Positions 42,325 to 51,444 of a stretch of 64,000 bases of DNA are shown one piece after another. The DNA comes from Sphaerisporangium flaviroseum (GTDB lineage: Bacteria > Actinomycetota > Actinomycetes > Streptosporangiales > Streptosporangiaceae), in NCBI RefSeq assembly GCF_039537005.1, contig NZ_BAAAZR010000008.1, forward strand, positions 496,001 through 560,000. Reading direction: 5' to 3'. Positions within the stretch are counted from its first letter, which is position 1. Every line of letters starts with the position of its first letter. Both the position numbers and the translations under genes were made by a program. Under the pieces are notes generated by a model that was not told the DNA's origin, made no database searches, and worked only from the letters and a program-made list of their open reading frames with translations.

Positions 42325-44058
42325 ATGCTGAGCAGGCTTCTCCGCGACTACCTGCGGCCCTACTCGTCGGCGCTGGTCGCCGTGGTGCTGTTCCAACTGG
42401 TCGGCACCATCGCCTCGCTGTACCTGCCGAGCCTGAACGCCGACATCATCGACCGGGGCGTCGCCGCCGGCGACACCGGCTACATCCTGTCCACCGGCGG
42501 CTGGATGCTGGCCGTGTCCCTGGTGCAGATCGCCTGCTCGATCGCGGCGGTCTACTACGGGGCCAAGGTGGCGGCCGGGTTCGGACGCGACGTCCGGTCG
42601 AGCATCTTCCACCAGGTGGGCGCGTTCTCCGCCAGGGAGGTCGCCCACTTCGGAGCGCCCTCGCTCATCACCCGCAGCACCAACGACGTGCAGCAGGTCC
42701 AGATGCTCGTGGTGATGACCTGCACGATGCTGGTCGCCGCGCCGATCATGGGCGTCGGCGGCATCATCATGGCGTTGCGCCAGGACATCGGCCTGTCCTG
42801 GCTCATGCTGGTCTGCGTCCCGGCCCTGCTGGCCTCGATCGGCCTCATCGTCTGGCGCATGGTCCCCCAGTTCCGCGCGATGCAGACCCGCATCGACGTG
42901 GTGAACCAGGTGCTGCGCGAGCAGCTCACCGGCATCCGCGTCGTGCGGGCCTTCGTCCGGGAACGCGAGGAGACCCGCCGGTTCGCCGAGGCGAACGAAG
43001 CGCTGACCGGGACCGCGCTGCGCGTCGGGCGGCTGACCGCGCTCATCTTCCCCACCGTGATGCTGATCCTCAACGTCTCCAGCGTCGCCGTGCTGTGGTT
43101 CGGCGCCGCCCGGGTCGACAGCGGCGAGATGCAGGTAGGCGCCCTCACCGCGTTCCTCATGTACCTGATGCAGATCCTCATGTCGATGATGATGGCCACC
43201 TTCATCTCGATCATGATCCCGCGCGCCGCGGTCTGCGCCGAGCGCATCGGCGAGGTGCTGGACACCGAGTCGTCGGTGCGCCCACCCGAGAGCCCTGTAC
43301 GGCAGGTACAGAAAAGGGCCGAGCTGGAGATGCGCGACGTCGAGTTCCGCTACCCGGGTGCGGCGGCGCCGGTGCTGTCCGGCATCTCCTTCCGCGCCGT
43401 CGCGGGACAGACCACCGCCGTCATCGGCAGCACGGGGTCGGGCAAGACGACGCTGGTCTCCCTGGTGCCGCGGTTGTTCGACGCCACGTCCGGCACGGTG
43501 TCGGTCGACGGTGTGGACGTCCGCGACCTCGACCCCCAGATGCTCTGGACGCGCATCGGCCTGGTGCCGCAGAAGCCGTACCTGTTCACCGGCACCGTCG
43601 CGAGCAACCTGCGGTACGGCAACCCGAACGCCACCGACGAGGAGCTGTGGGAGGCGCTGGAGGTCGCCCAGGCCCGCGACTTCGTCGAGGAGATGCCCGC
43701 GGGCCTGGAGGCGCCCATCACCCAGGGCGGCACGAACGTGTCCGGCGGACAGCGGCAGCGGCTCTCGATCGCCCGAGCGCTGGTCAGCAAGCCCGAAATC
43801 TACCTGTTCGACGACTCGTTCTCGGCCCTCGATCTGACCACCGACGCCCGGCTGCGCGCCGCCCTGCGCCCGCACACCGCCGAGGCGGCCGTCGTCATCG
43901 TCGGGCAGCGGGTCTCCACCATCGCCGACGCCGACCAGATCATCGTCCTCGACGACGGCCTGATCGTCGGCATCGGCACCCATGATCAGCTGCTGGACTC
44001 CTGCCCGACCTACGTCGAGATCGTCGAGTCACAAATGACCGCGGAGAGCGCAGTATGA
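42325..44058 (+). CDS. ABC exporter subunit 1 (degenerate-site half-transporter)
   Basis: 577 residues: six-helix transmembrane domain (1-310) and NBD (about 335-577). Walker A GSTGSGKTT, signature VSGGQRQRLSIARAL, Walker B IYLFDDSFSALD. The catalytic Glu after Walker B is Asp (DD), as in the degenerate ATP site of heterodimeric exporters of the TM287/288-BmrC type. The stop overlaps the start of subunit 2 by ATGA. Substrate (drug, lipid or peptide) cannot be told. Confidence 0.92.
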   Translation: MLSRLLRDYLRPYSSALVAVVLFQLVGTIASLYLPSLNADIIDRGVAAGDTGYILSTGGWMLAVSLVQIACSIAAVYYGAKVAAGFGRDVRSSIFHQVGAFSAREVAHFGAPSLITRSTNDVQQVQMLVVMTCTMLVAAPIMGVGGIIMALRQDIGLSWLMLVCVPALLASIGLIVWRMVPQFRAMQTRIDVVNQVLREQLTGIRVVRAFVREREETRRFAEANEALTGTALRVGRLTALIFPTVMLILNVSSVAVLWFGAARVDSGEMQVGALTAFLMYLMQILMSMMMATFISIMIPRAAVCAERIGEVLDTESSVRPPESPVRQVQKRAELEMRDVEFRYPGAAAPVLSGISFRAVAGQTTAVIGSTGSGKTTLVSLVPRLFDATSGTVSVDGVDVRDLDPQMLWTRIGLVPQKPYLFTGTVASNLRYGNPNATDEELWEALEVAQARDFVEEMPAGLEAPITQGGTNVSGGQRQRLSIARALVSKPEIYLFDDSFSALDLTTDARLRAALRPHTAEAAVVIVGQRVSTIADADQIIVLDDGLIVGIGTHDQLLDSCPTYVEIVESQMTAESAV

Positions 44059-46106
44059 GCGACCGGCCCACCGCAGCGCCCACGGCGGCGCCAACGCCCG
44101 CAGAGGCCACCCCGCCGCGCCCGCCCGCGGCGCCCACGCCACCGCGGCCGCCCGCGGGAGGCGGCCCCTTCGGGCGCGGACCGTTCGGCGGCATGGGTAT
44201 GCCCGCGGAGAAGTCGATGACCTTCGGGCCCTCCACCCGGCGGCTGATCCGGCGGCTGGACCCCGAGCGCCCGAAGATCCTGGCGGTGATCGGCCTCGCC
44301 GTGACCAGCGTCGTGTTCGCCGTCATCGGGCCGAAGATCCTCGGGCACGCGACGGACCTGATCTTCAGTGGCGTGGTCGGCAGGCAGTTGCCCGCCGGGA
44401 CCACCACCGAGCAGGCGGTCGAGGCGGCCCGCTCGTCGGGCAACGGCAACTTCGCCGACATGCTCGCGCGGATGGGCGTCATCCCCGGCCAGGGCATCGA
44501 CTTCGGCGCGCTCGGCACGATCCTGGTGTGGGCCCTGGGGCTCTACGTCGCGGCGTCGGCCTTCGGCTGGCTGCAGGGCTACCTGCTCAACGACGTGACG
44601 CAGCGCACCGTGTTCCGGCTGCGGTCGGATGTCGAGGACAAGCTGAACCGGCTCCCCCTGAGGTTCTTCGACGGCCAGCCGCGCGGCGAGCTGCTCAGCC
44701 GGGTCACCAACGACATCGACAACGTGTCCCAGACCCTGCAGCAGACGCTGAGCCAGCTGCTCACCTCGCTGCTGACCGTGGTCGGCGTGCTGGCGATGAT
44801 GTTCGTGATCTCGCCGCTCCTCGCGGTGATCGCTCTGGTGACCATCCCGCTGTCGATGGTCGTCACCGGGCTGGTCGCGAAGCGCTCGCAGAAGCTGTTC
44901 GTCGCGCAGTGGGCCAACACCGGCACTCTGAACGCCCACATCGAGGAGGCGTTCACCGGTCATGAGCTGGTGAAGGTGTTCGGACGCGGGCCGGAGGTCG
45001 AGCAGGTGTTCGGGGAGCGGAACGAGGCGCTGTTCAAGGCCAGCTTCGGAGCCCAGTTCATCTCCGGGATCATCATGCCGATGATGATGTTCATCGGGAA
45101 CCTCAACTACGTCGCCATAGCCGTCGTCGGAGGCGTACGGGTCGCCACCGGGTCGATGACCCTGGGCGACGTCCAGGCGTTCATCCAGTACTCCCGGCAG
45201 TTCACCCAGCCGCTGACCCAGGTGGCCTCGATGGCCAACCTGCTGCAGTCGGGAGTGGCGTCGGCCGAGCGGGTCTTCGAGTTGCTGGACGCCGAGGAGC
45301 AGGCCCCCGACCCCGCCGAACCGCTGCTGCCCACCGCCCGTCGCGGCCGGGTCGAGTTCGAGCACGTGTCCTTCCGCTACGACGCCGAGCAGCCCCTCAT
45401 CGAGGACCTGTCGCTGGTGGCCGACCCCGGGCACACGATCGCGATCGTCGGCCCGACCGGCGCGGGGAAGACCACCCTGGTCAACCTCATCATGCGCTTC
45501 TACGAGTTGGACGCCGGCCGTATCACCCTCGACGGCGTCGACATCACCGCGATGCGCCGTGACGACCTGCGCTCGAACATCGGCATGGTGCTCCAGGACA
45601 CCTGGTTGTTCGGCGGCACGATCAGGGACAACATCGCGTACGGCAACCCGCGGGCCACCGACGAGCAGATCCACGCCGCCGCGCGGGCCACGTTCGTCGA
45701 CCGGTTCGTCCGCACCCTGCCCGACGGCTACGACACCGTGATCGACGACGAGGGCGGCAACGTCAGCGCCGGTGAGAAGCAGTTGCTCACCATCGCCAGG
45801 GCCTTCCTCGCCAACCCGTCGCTGCTCATCCTCGACGAGGCTACGAGCTCGGTCGACACCCGGACCGAGGTCCTGGTGCAGCACGCGATGGCCGCGCTGC
45901 GTACCGACCGCACCAGCTTCGTCATCGCCCACCGGCTTTCCACCATCCGCGACGCCGACCTGATCCTGGTGATGGAGGCGGGAAGCATCGTCGAGCACGG
46001 CACCCATGAGGAGCTGCTCGCGGCCCGGGGCGCCTACCACCGGCTGTACTCCGCGCAGTTCAGCGGCGCCCTGGTCTCGGCGGGTGATGAGGTGGCCGAG
46101 GGGTGA
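44055..46106 (+). CDS. ABC exporter subunit 2 (consensus-site half-transporter)
   Basis: 683 residues. A Pro/Ala/Gly-rich cytoplasmic N-terminal extension of about 55 residues precedes the membrane domain. NBD: Walker A GPTGAGKTT, signature VSAGEKQLLTIARAF, Walker B LLILDEATSSVD with the catalytic Glu present, H-loop FVIAHRLSTI. The signature has Ala for the second Gly (SAGEK), as often seen opposite a degenerate partner. Together with subunit 1 it forms a heterodimeric multidrug- or lipid-type exporter. Confidence 0.92.
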   Translation: MSDRPTAAPTAAPTPAEATPPRPPAAPTPPRPPAGGGPFGRGPFGGMGMPAEKSMTFGPSTRRLIRRLDPERPKILAVIGLAVTSVVFAVIGPKILGHATDLIFSGVVGRQLPAGTTTEQAVEAARSSGNGNFADMLARMGVIPGQGIDFGALGTILVWALGLYVAASAFGWLQGYLLNDVTQRTVFRLRSDVEDKLNRLPLRFFDGQPRGELLSRVTNDIDNVSQTLQQTLSQLLTSLLTVVGVLAMMFVISPLLAVIALVTIPLSMVVTGLVAKRSQKLFVAQWANTGTLNAHIEEAFTGHELVKVFGRGPEVEQVFGERNEALFKASFGAQFISGIIMPMMMFIGNLNYVAIAVVGGVRVATGSMTLGDVQAFIQYSRQFTQPLTQVASMANLLQSGVASAERVFELLDAEEQAPDPAEPLLPTARRGRVEFEHVSFRYDAEQPLIEDLSLVADPGHTIAIVGPTGAGKTTLVNLIMRFYELDAGRITLDGVDITAMRRDDLRSNIGMVLQDTWLFGGTIRDNIAYGNPRATDEQIHAAARATFVDRFVRTLPDGYDTVIDDEGGNVSAGEKQLLTIARAFLANPSLLILDEATSSVDTRTEVLVQHAMAALRTDRTSFVIAHRLSTIRDADLILVMEAGSIVEHGTHEELLAARGAYHRLYSAQFSGALVSAGDEVAEG

Positions 46107-46193
46107 GGAGACGAGGCCCGGCACCGGAGATTGGCTGAGACCACTTCCCACAGCGCCTGACTCGTGAGACGGATGAGGGATGGAGCATTCGCT

Positions 46194-47810
46194 ATGAACG
46201 CCTATTCCTGTGGCATCTCCGACACCGCCCTCCTCGGTCAGACGATCGGGGAGAACCTCGAACGCACCGTGGCCCGGTTCGGAGATCGCGAGGCGCTCGT
46301 CGAGGTGGCCACCGGCCGCCGCTGGACCTATGCCGAGCTGAACGCCGACGTCGACCGGCTCGCGCTCGGCCTGCTCCGCCGGGGCCTGGTCACGGGGGAC
46401 CGGGTCGGGATCTGGGCGCCGAACTGCGCCGAGTGGGTCCTCGTGCAGTACGCCACGGCCAAGATCGGCGTGATCCTCGTCAACGTCAACCCGGCCTACC
46501 GCAGCCACGAGCTGAAGTACGTCGTCGACCAGTCCGGGATGCGCCTGCTCATCAGCGCGGTCCGTCACAAGACCAGCGACTACCGCGCGACGATCGAGGA
46601 GATCGGCTTCGGCGACGTCGTCTACATCGGCGAGCCGGGCTGGGAGGCACTGCTCCCCGACGAGGACCCCGCCCCCGTACGTGAGTGCATGGCGACCCTG
46701 GCGTTCGACGACCCGATCAACATCCAGTACACGTCGGGCACCACGGGCTTCCCCAAGGGCGCGACGCTGTCGCACCACAACATCCTGAACAACGGGTACT
46801 TCGTCGGCGAGCTGATCCACTACGACGAGACCGACCGGGTCTGCCTCCCCGTTCCCTTCTACCACTGCTTCGGCATGGTCATGGGGAACCTCGGCGCGAC
46901 CTCGCACGGGGCCTGCATCGTCATCCCGGCGCCCGGCTTCGACCCCGAGGCCACACTGCGCGCCGTTGAGCGGGAACGCTGCACCTCTCTCTACGGCGTG
47001 CCGACCATGTTCATCGCCGAACTCGGCCTCGAGGGGTTCGCCGGGTTCGACCTGTCGAGCCTGCGCACCGGCATCATGGCGGGCTCACCCTGCCCGGTGG
47101 AGATCATGAAGCGGGTGGTCACGGAGATGCACATGTCCGAGGTCGCCATCTGCTACGGCATGACGGAGACCTCACCGGTGTCCACGATGACCAGGTCGGA
47201 CGACAACCTGGCCCGTCGTACGGAGACCGTCGGCCGGGCGATGCCGTACATCGAAGTCAAGATCATCGACCCGGCGACCGGACGGACCTCCGGGCGGGGG
47301 GAGCCTGGCGAGCTGTGCACCCGGGGCTACTCGGTGATGCTGGGGTACTGGAACGAACCGGACAAGACGCGGGAGGCCGTCGACGGCGCCCGCTGGATGC
47401 ACACGGGCGACCTCGCGGTGATGGACGACGACGGCTACGTGAACGTCGTCGGGCGCATCAAGGACATGGTGATCCGCGGGGGAGAGAACGTCTACCCGCG
47501 GGAGATCGAGGAGTTCCTGTACCGGCATCCCGACATCGCGGACGTCCAGGTGATCGGCGTGCCCGACGAGAGGTACGGGGAGGAACTGATGGCGTGGATC
47601 GTCATGAGGCCCGGAGCCACACCGCTGACGGCCGAGGCGGTGAGGGAGTTCTGCGCGGGGAAGCTGGCCCACTACAAGATCCCGCGGTACGTCCACCTCG
47701 TCGACGGATTCCCGATGACCGTTACCGGCAAGATCCGCAAAGTCGAGATGCGCGAAACCGCCATCGACCTCCTCGGCCTCACCTCCGCCGCCTCGATCAG
47801 AAACGCCTGA
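46194..47810 (+). CDS. AMP-binding long/medium-chain acyl-CoA synthetase
   Basis: 538 residues. ANL-superfamily motifs: P-loop YTSGTTGFPKGATLSH, YGMTETSPVS (A5), TGDLAVMDDDGYVNVVGR (A7), KDMVIRGGENVYPREIEE (A8) and the catalytic Lys in TVTGKIRKVEMR (A10). It adenylates a carboxylic acid and forms the CoA thioester; FadD-type length. ATG 46194 is preceded by GGAG; an upstream ATG at 46164 is possible. It ends 4 bases from the convergent HxlR gene. Confidence 0.9.
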   Translation: MNAYSCGISDTALLGQTIGENLERTVARFGDREALVEVATGRRWTYAELNADVDRLALGLLRRGLVTGDRVGIWAPNCAEWVLVQYATAKIGVILVNVNPAYRSHELKYVVDQSGMRLLISAVRHKTSDYRATIEEIGFGDVVYIGEPGWEALLPDEDPAPVRECMATLAFDDPINIQYTSGTTGFPKGATLSHHNILNNGYFVGELIHYDETDRVCLPVPFYHCFGMVMGNLGATSHGACIVIPAPGFDPEATLRAVERERCTSLYGVPTMFIAELGLEGFAGFDLSSLRTGIMAGSPCPVEIMKRVVTEMHMSEVAICYGMTETSPVSTMTRSDDNLARRTETVGRAMPYIEVKIIDPATGRTSGRGEPGELCTRGYSVMLGYWNEPDKTREAVDGARWMHTGDLAVMDDDGYVNVVGRIKDMVIRGGENVYPREIEEFLYRHPDIADVQVIGVPDERYGEELMAWIVMRPGATPLTAEAVREFCAGKLAHYKIPRYVHLVDGFPMTVTGKIRKVEMRETAIDLLGLTSAASIRNA

Positions 47811-47814
47811 CCCG

Positions 47815-48213
47815 CTACCGGGCTGAACCGGAGTCGTAGTCGTGCCGGGCACGATCGACCTTGCCGAGGTTGGTGGTGGCCCATTCGGCGAGTTGGGCGA
47901 ACAGCGGAGCGAGGCTGCGGCCGAGGTCGCTGATCTCGTACTCGACCCGAGGGGGGACCTCTGGGTGGTAGGTGCGAACCACCATGCCGTCGCGTTCGAG
48001 TTGCCGTAGCCGCTGGGTCAGCACCTTCGGGGTGATCGTGGTGATCCGTCGTTGCAGCTCGACGAACCGTTGCCGGCCATGCATGTTGAGTGTCCACAGG
48101 ATCGGCGTGGTCCACCGGCTGAACACGATGTCCACGACGGGGGCGATCGGACAGGCTTGTTCGGGGTCGGTCGGCGCGGGTGCCGTCCAGGTCGCCTCGC
48201 CGGCCATGCGCAT
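47815..48213 (-). CDS. HxlR-family transcriptional regulator
   Basis: 132 residues. Winged-helix HxlR core: CPIAPVVDIVFSRWTTPILW, RFVELQRRITTITPKVLTQR, LERDGMVVRTYHPEVPPRVE, YEISDLGRSLAPLF. Such regulators often sense redox or electrophile stress and control a divergent oxidoreductase. The NmrA-type gene at 48338 is divergent, and a perfect palindrome lies in the shared 124-base region. Confidence 0.92.
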   Translation of the reverse strand: MRMAGEATWTAPAPTDPEQACPIAPVVDIVFSRWTTPILWTLNMHGRQRFVELQRRITTITPKVLTQRLRQLERDGMVVRTYHPEVPPRVEYEISDLGRSLAPLFAQLAEWATTNLGKVDRARHDYDSGSAR

Positions 48214-48236
48214 CCCCTCGGCATAGTCACTTTCCT

Positions 48237-48248
48237 GTAGGTACCTAC
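48237..48248. promoter_or_regulatory. perfect 12-bp palindrome between hxlR and nmrA genes
   Basis: GTAGGTACCTAC, flanked by CCT and TAT. Position 24-35 bases upstream of the HxlR start, in the divergent promoter region; likely HxlR operator. Confidence 0.55.
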
Positions 48249-48337
48249 TATACCGACGGTGTTAGCGTCACCGAGTCGCACCGGGAACACCCCGGTTTGC
48301 GATGTTCCCCACGTGTGACCTAACACAGGAGCTGTTC

Positions 48338-49183
48338 ATGATCGTAGTTATGGGAGCGACCGGCAACGTCGGCCGGCCGCTCGTGCGGGCACTCGCGGCA
48401 GCCGGTGAGCAGGTGACGGCGCTGTCCCGTAGGGCCCCGGACGCGGCGGTGCCCGCAGGCGTCCGGTACCGGCGGGCGGACCTGACCGACCCTGAGAGCC
48501 TCCGGCCCGCTTTCCGCGGCGCGGAGGCGCTGTTCCTCCACGACGGCGGCGGCGGCGCGCACCCGTTCAGCCCTCAGGACATCCTCGACGTCGCGAAGGC
48601 CGGTGGAGTCGGACGGATCGTGTTGCTGTCCTCCCAGGGAATCGCGACCCGGCCGCAGTCGTCCTCCCACGGGAGCGTGGGACGGTCCAGGGAGGACGCC
48701 GTCCGGCAGGCGGGCATGGACTGGACGATCCTGCGGCCCGGTGGCTTCAACTCCAACGACTACGCCTGGGTCGAGTCGGTCCGTGCTCATCGCACGGTCT
48801 CCGCGCCGTTCGGTGACGTCGGCCTGCCGACCATCGACCCGGCCGACATCGCCGAGGTGGCCGCCGCGGCTCTACGCGAGGACGGCCACGCCGGGCAGGT
48901 CTATGAGCTGACCGGGCCCGCCCTCAACACACCCCGGCAACGAGCCGGGAAGATCGGCGACGCGCTCGGCGAGCCGGTCCGCTTCATCGAGCAGACCCGC
49001 GACGAGGCCCACGCGCAGATGCTGCGGTTCATGCCCGAGCCGGTGGTCGAGACCACCCTCGACATCCTCGGCAACCCCACCCCCGCCGAGCAACGAATCA
49101 GCCCCGACGTCCAACGCATCCTCACCCGAGCCCCTCGCACCTACACCGACTGGCTCCACCACCACATCGCCGCCTTCCGATGA
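48338..49183 (+). CDS. NmrA-type NAD(P)-binding oxidoreductase/sensor
   Basis: 281 residues. N-terminal nucleotide motif VMGATGNVGRPLVRALAAAG; LLSSQGIAT and TILRPGGFNSNDY follow the atypical-SDR pattern of quinone oxidoreductase QorB and NmrA-like proteins. ATG 48338 has CAGGAG 7 bases upstream. Divergent from the HxlR regulator. Quinone or aldehyde detoxification is the usual role (family knowledge); substrate not visible. Confidence 0.88.
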   Translation: MIVVMGATGNVGRPLVRALAAAGEQVTALSRRAPDAAVPAGVRYRRADLTDPESLRPAFRGAEALFLHDGGGGAHPFSPQDILDVAKAGGVGRIVLLSSQGIATRPQSSSHGSVGRSREDAVRQAGMDWTILRPGGFNSNDYAWVESVRAHRTVSAPFGDVGLPTIDPADIAEVAAAALREDGHAGQVYELTGPALNTPRQRAGKIGDALGEPVRFIEQTRDEAHAQMLRFMPEPVVETTLDILGNPTPAEQRISPDVQRILTRAPRTYTDWLHHHIAAFR

Positions 49184-49188
49184 TCGGG

Positions 49189-50070
49189 TCAGCGGGTGGG
49201 GGCAGGGATCTTGCCGATGCCCAGGGTGTTGGTGGGGGGGAGTGATCCTGACTGGAGGACGGCGACCAGGATCGGCATGGTGAGTTCGAGGAGGTTTTCG
49301 GCGTTCTCTGTGCCGAGTGTGCGCCATGGTTGGGACGCCAGGTCGTCGGTGTGGCGCTCGATGGTGTCGCGTAGCTCATGGCCCTGCTCGGTCGCGAGGC
49401 CGTCGGCGTCGACCAGGCCGCGGGAGGCGAGCCTGTCACGGGCGGCGAGCCACTCCTGCTCGGTCCAGCCACGGCCGGCGAAGGTCTCCACCGGGGCGGC
49501 GCCGACCGCCGCGAAGGACACCAGCGCCTCGCACGGGTCGAGTCCCGCGGTGAGCAGGGCGGCCACGTGCCCGTCGCCTCTGTGTTCGCGCAGGATGCCG
49601 ATGGCCTGCCACAGCACCAGGTGCGGTTCGTCCGGCCACGGCAGGTCCGCGTTGGCGGCGGCGAGCGGGCGGCCGGCGGTCACGGCGCCCTCCGCCGCCT
49701 GCCTGGCCAGCCGGGCGGCCTGGGTGAGCCCGGGATCGCCGATCTGGTCACCGAGCAGGGCACGGTACATCCGGTCCACGGCCTGGTTCCGGGCCGCGAG
49801 TACCTGGTCGGCGGAGGCCACGGACCACGCCGCCGGCACATGCTCGTTCACCATGCGGGGGCTGAAGCTGTAGAAGGTGGAGGTCACGAGCCGTGCGCCG
49901 GCCTCTCCGAGAGGCGCGGCACACCAGGGGAAGTAGCTCGGCCAGCGGGTGCTCACCGGATAGCCGAGAGCGGCGGCCTGCTCGAAAACCTGCGGGGCAT
50001 ACCAGAACAGGGCATGCACCGGCTCCAGGTGATGCCACACCTGCCGTGCGAAACCTGGGTTCCCCGCCAT
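49189..50070 (-). CDS. SCO6745-family protein
   Basis: 293 residues. Opening NPGFARQVWHHLEPVHALFW and the APLG-x-x-GA-x-LVTSTFYSFSP segment are those of the SCO6745-type family, which has a C-terminal winged-helix-like region (LAARDRLASRGLVDADGLAT, GHELRDTIERHTDDLA). Function unknown; MarR-like regulation has been suggested for the fold. ATG 50070 has AGAGG upstream. Convergent with the NmrA gene. Confidence 0.8.
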   Translation of the reverse strand: MAGNPGFARQVWHHLEPVHALFWYAPQVFEQAAALGYPVSTRWPSYFPWCAAPLGEAGARLVTSTFYSFSPRMVNEHVPAAWSVASADQVLAARNQAVDRMYRALLGDQIGDPGLTQAARLARQAAEGAVTAGRPLAAANADLPWPDEPHLVLWQAIGILREHRGDGHVAALLTAGLDPCEALVSFAAVGAAPVETFAGRGWTEQEWLAARDRLASRGLVDADGLATEQGHELRDTIERHTDDLASQPWRTLGTENAENLLELTMPILVAVLQSGSLPPTNTLGIGKIPAPTR

Positions 50071-50489
50071 TGCCGTACACCTCTCGTAGGAAACGCTCAA
50101 GGATCCGCCTGTCCGGCGGCGGTGTGGTCCACGGATGCGGTCGCCCGCCGTCGCGAGCGCCGCGTTGACGTACCTGTCTCCTCTCGGGGAGGCGGACGTT
50201 CACGGCGACGTGGCTCATATTAGATAACTCTACTATCCAATGTCTAGCCGGCCGCCGGTGGCCGGGCGGTCCCCCAACGCGGTGTCGAGGTCCGCCACGG
50301 GGACTACGACGATCCCGCGTCTCGGGACGGCGCGCTCGCCGGGGTGGAGGTGCTGCTTCTGGTGTCAGGCCCGGATCTCACCCCTGGAGTCCGCGTCGCG
50401 GTGCTTCACCTGGGGGAGTGCGTGCCACTGGTGAGGTCATGTGACGGTGTGCTTGACCGTGGGGCGGGGTGGCGCTACGGATGGCGTTC
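50071..50489. other. promoter region and gene remnant
   Basis: AT-rich segment near 50218-50245 (GATA-N7-TATC inverted motif) is the probable promoter of the SCO6745 gene. From 50262 on lies the NmrA-type remnant listed separately. Confidence 0.4.
50262..50415 (+). pseudogene. internal fragment of NmrA/QorB-type gene
   Basis: One frame reads PQRGVEVRHGDYDDPASRDG then ALAGVEVLLLVSGPDLTPGV, which is the second Rossmann half-strand region of NAD(P)H:quinone oxidoreductases (GVEVRxGDYDDP, LLLVSG). No nucleotide-binding start and no C-terminus are present, so it is a stranded fragment. Confidence 0.5.
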
Positions 50490-50969
50490 ATGCGTATCGA
50501 GCAGAGACTGGACGAGCTTGGGCTGGTGTTGCCGGAGCCGATGCGGTTGCCGCCGGGGATGGAGTTGCCGTTTCCCTGGGTGCGGGTCCATGGTGGGCGC
50601 GCGTTCGTGTCAGGGCATGGGCCGCTCGCGCGGGACGGCTCCCTGGCCCGGCCCCTGGGCAAGGTAGGCGATCAGCTCACCCGCGAGCAGGGGTACGAGG
50701 CCGCGCGGCTGACCGCCCTGGCAATCCTTTCCAGCCTCAAGCGGGAACTGGGCGACCTGGACCGGGTGACCGGCTGGCTCAGGGTCTACGGCATGGTCAA
50801 CACCGCGCCGGGTTTCACCGACACGCCGGCGGTGATCAACGGGTTCTCCGACCTCATCCTCCGGCTCTGGGGCCAGGACGCGGGAAGGCACGCTCGCTCC
50901 GCCGTAGGGCTGGCCGAACTCCCCTTGTCGATCCCCGTCGAGATCGAGGCCGAAGTGGCCATCGACTGA
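50490..50969 (+). CDS. RidA/YjgF-family protein
   Basis: 159 residues. RidA-fold features: WVRVHGGRAFVSGHGPLARD, QGYEAARLTALAILSSLKRE, VTGWLRVYGMVNTAPGFTD and the C-terminal ARSAVGLAELPLSIPVEIEA. This longer subfamily (Atu1372/SO1404 type) lacks a clear catalytic assignment; RidA itself deaminates reactive enamines. ATG 50490 seems best; ATG 50469 is possible. Convergent with the VOC gene. Confidence 0.85.
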   Translation: MRIEQRLDELGLVLPEPMRLPPGMELPFPWVRVHGGRAFVSGHGPLARDGSLARPLGKVGDQLTREQGYEAARLTALAILSSLKRELGDLDRVTGWLRVYGMVNTAPGFTDTPAVINGFSDLILRLWGQDAGRHARSAVGLAELPLSIPVEIEAEVAID

Positions 50970-50994
50970 CCAACGGCTCTCACGCGACGAACGC

Positions 50995-51035
50995 GACCGC
51001 GGTCCCCGGCCAGGAGCAAGCCGGGGACCGCGGTC
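50995..51035. terminator. perfect 16-bp bidirectional hairpin
   Basis: Left arm 50995-51010 (GACCGCGGTCCCCGGC) and right arm 51020-51035 are fully complementary around a 9-base loop. It serves the RidA gene (+) and touches the stop of the VOC gene (-). Confidence 0.85.
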
Positions 51036-51444
51036 AGCCTTTGCGGGGTTCGCCGTGGTAGGTGCCGAACGACCACAGGTTGCCCTCTGGGTCGCGGACG
51101 GCGAAGTCGCGGGATCCGTAGTCGGTCTCGCGTAGTCCGTACACGACCGTCGCCCCGGCCGCCGTGGCGCGGGCCAGCAGCGTGTCGGGGTCGTCGGTGA
51201 CGACGTACGCGCCGAAGGTGCCGGGAGGCAGCGACCAGGGGTTGTCCTCGCCGGGGTCGCGTTCGGAGCCGAGCATGATGCCCCCGCCGGGCGGCCAGTC
51301 GAGCTGGGCATGGTCAACACGGTCGCCCTCGCCGTGCACGACGGTCTCCTCGAAGCCGAAGGCCTCGACGAGGAAGGCGATGAGGGCGCGAGCGTCACGT
51401 GCGCGCAGTGTGGGCCAGACCTGGGGTTGTGGTGTCTGCGTCAT
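51034..51444 (-). CDS. VOC/glyoxalase-superfamily protein
   Basis: 136 residues. Paired beta-alpha-beta-beta-beta halves: PTLRARDARALIAFLVEAFG FEE in the first and FGAYVVTDDPDTLLARATAA then FAVRDPEGNLWSFGTY in the second. Short glyoxalase/bleomycin-resistance type. ATG overlaps the stop of the AraC gene (ATGA at 51441-51444), so it is co-translated with the regulator. Confidence 0.85.
   Translation of the reverse strand: MTQTPQPQVWPTLRARDARALIAFLVEAFGFEETVVHGEGDRVDHAQLDWPPGGGIMLGSERDPGEDNPWSLPPGTFGAYVVTDDPDTLLARATAAGATVVYGLRETDYGSRDFAVRDPEGNLWSFGTYHGEPRKG

Noticed and set aside
43000..46900. Minus-strand 965-residue open frame under the ABC genes
   Set aside because: His/Asp/Gly-rich shadow of the two exporter genes; no motif.
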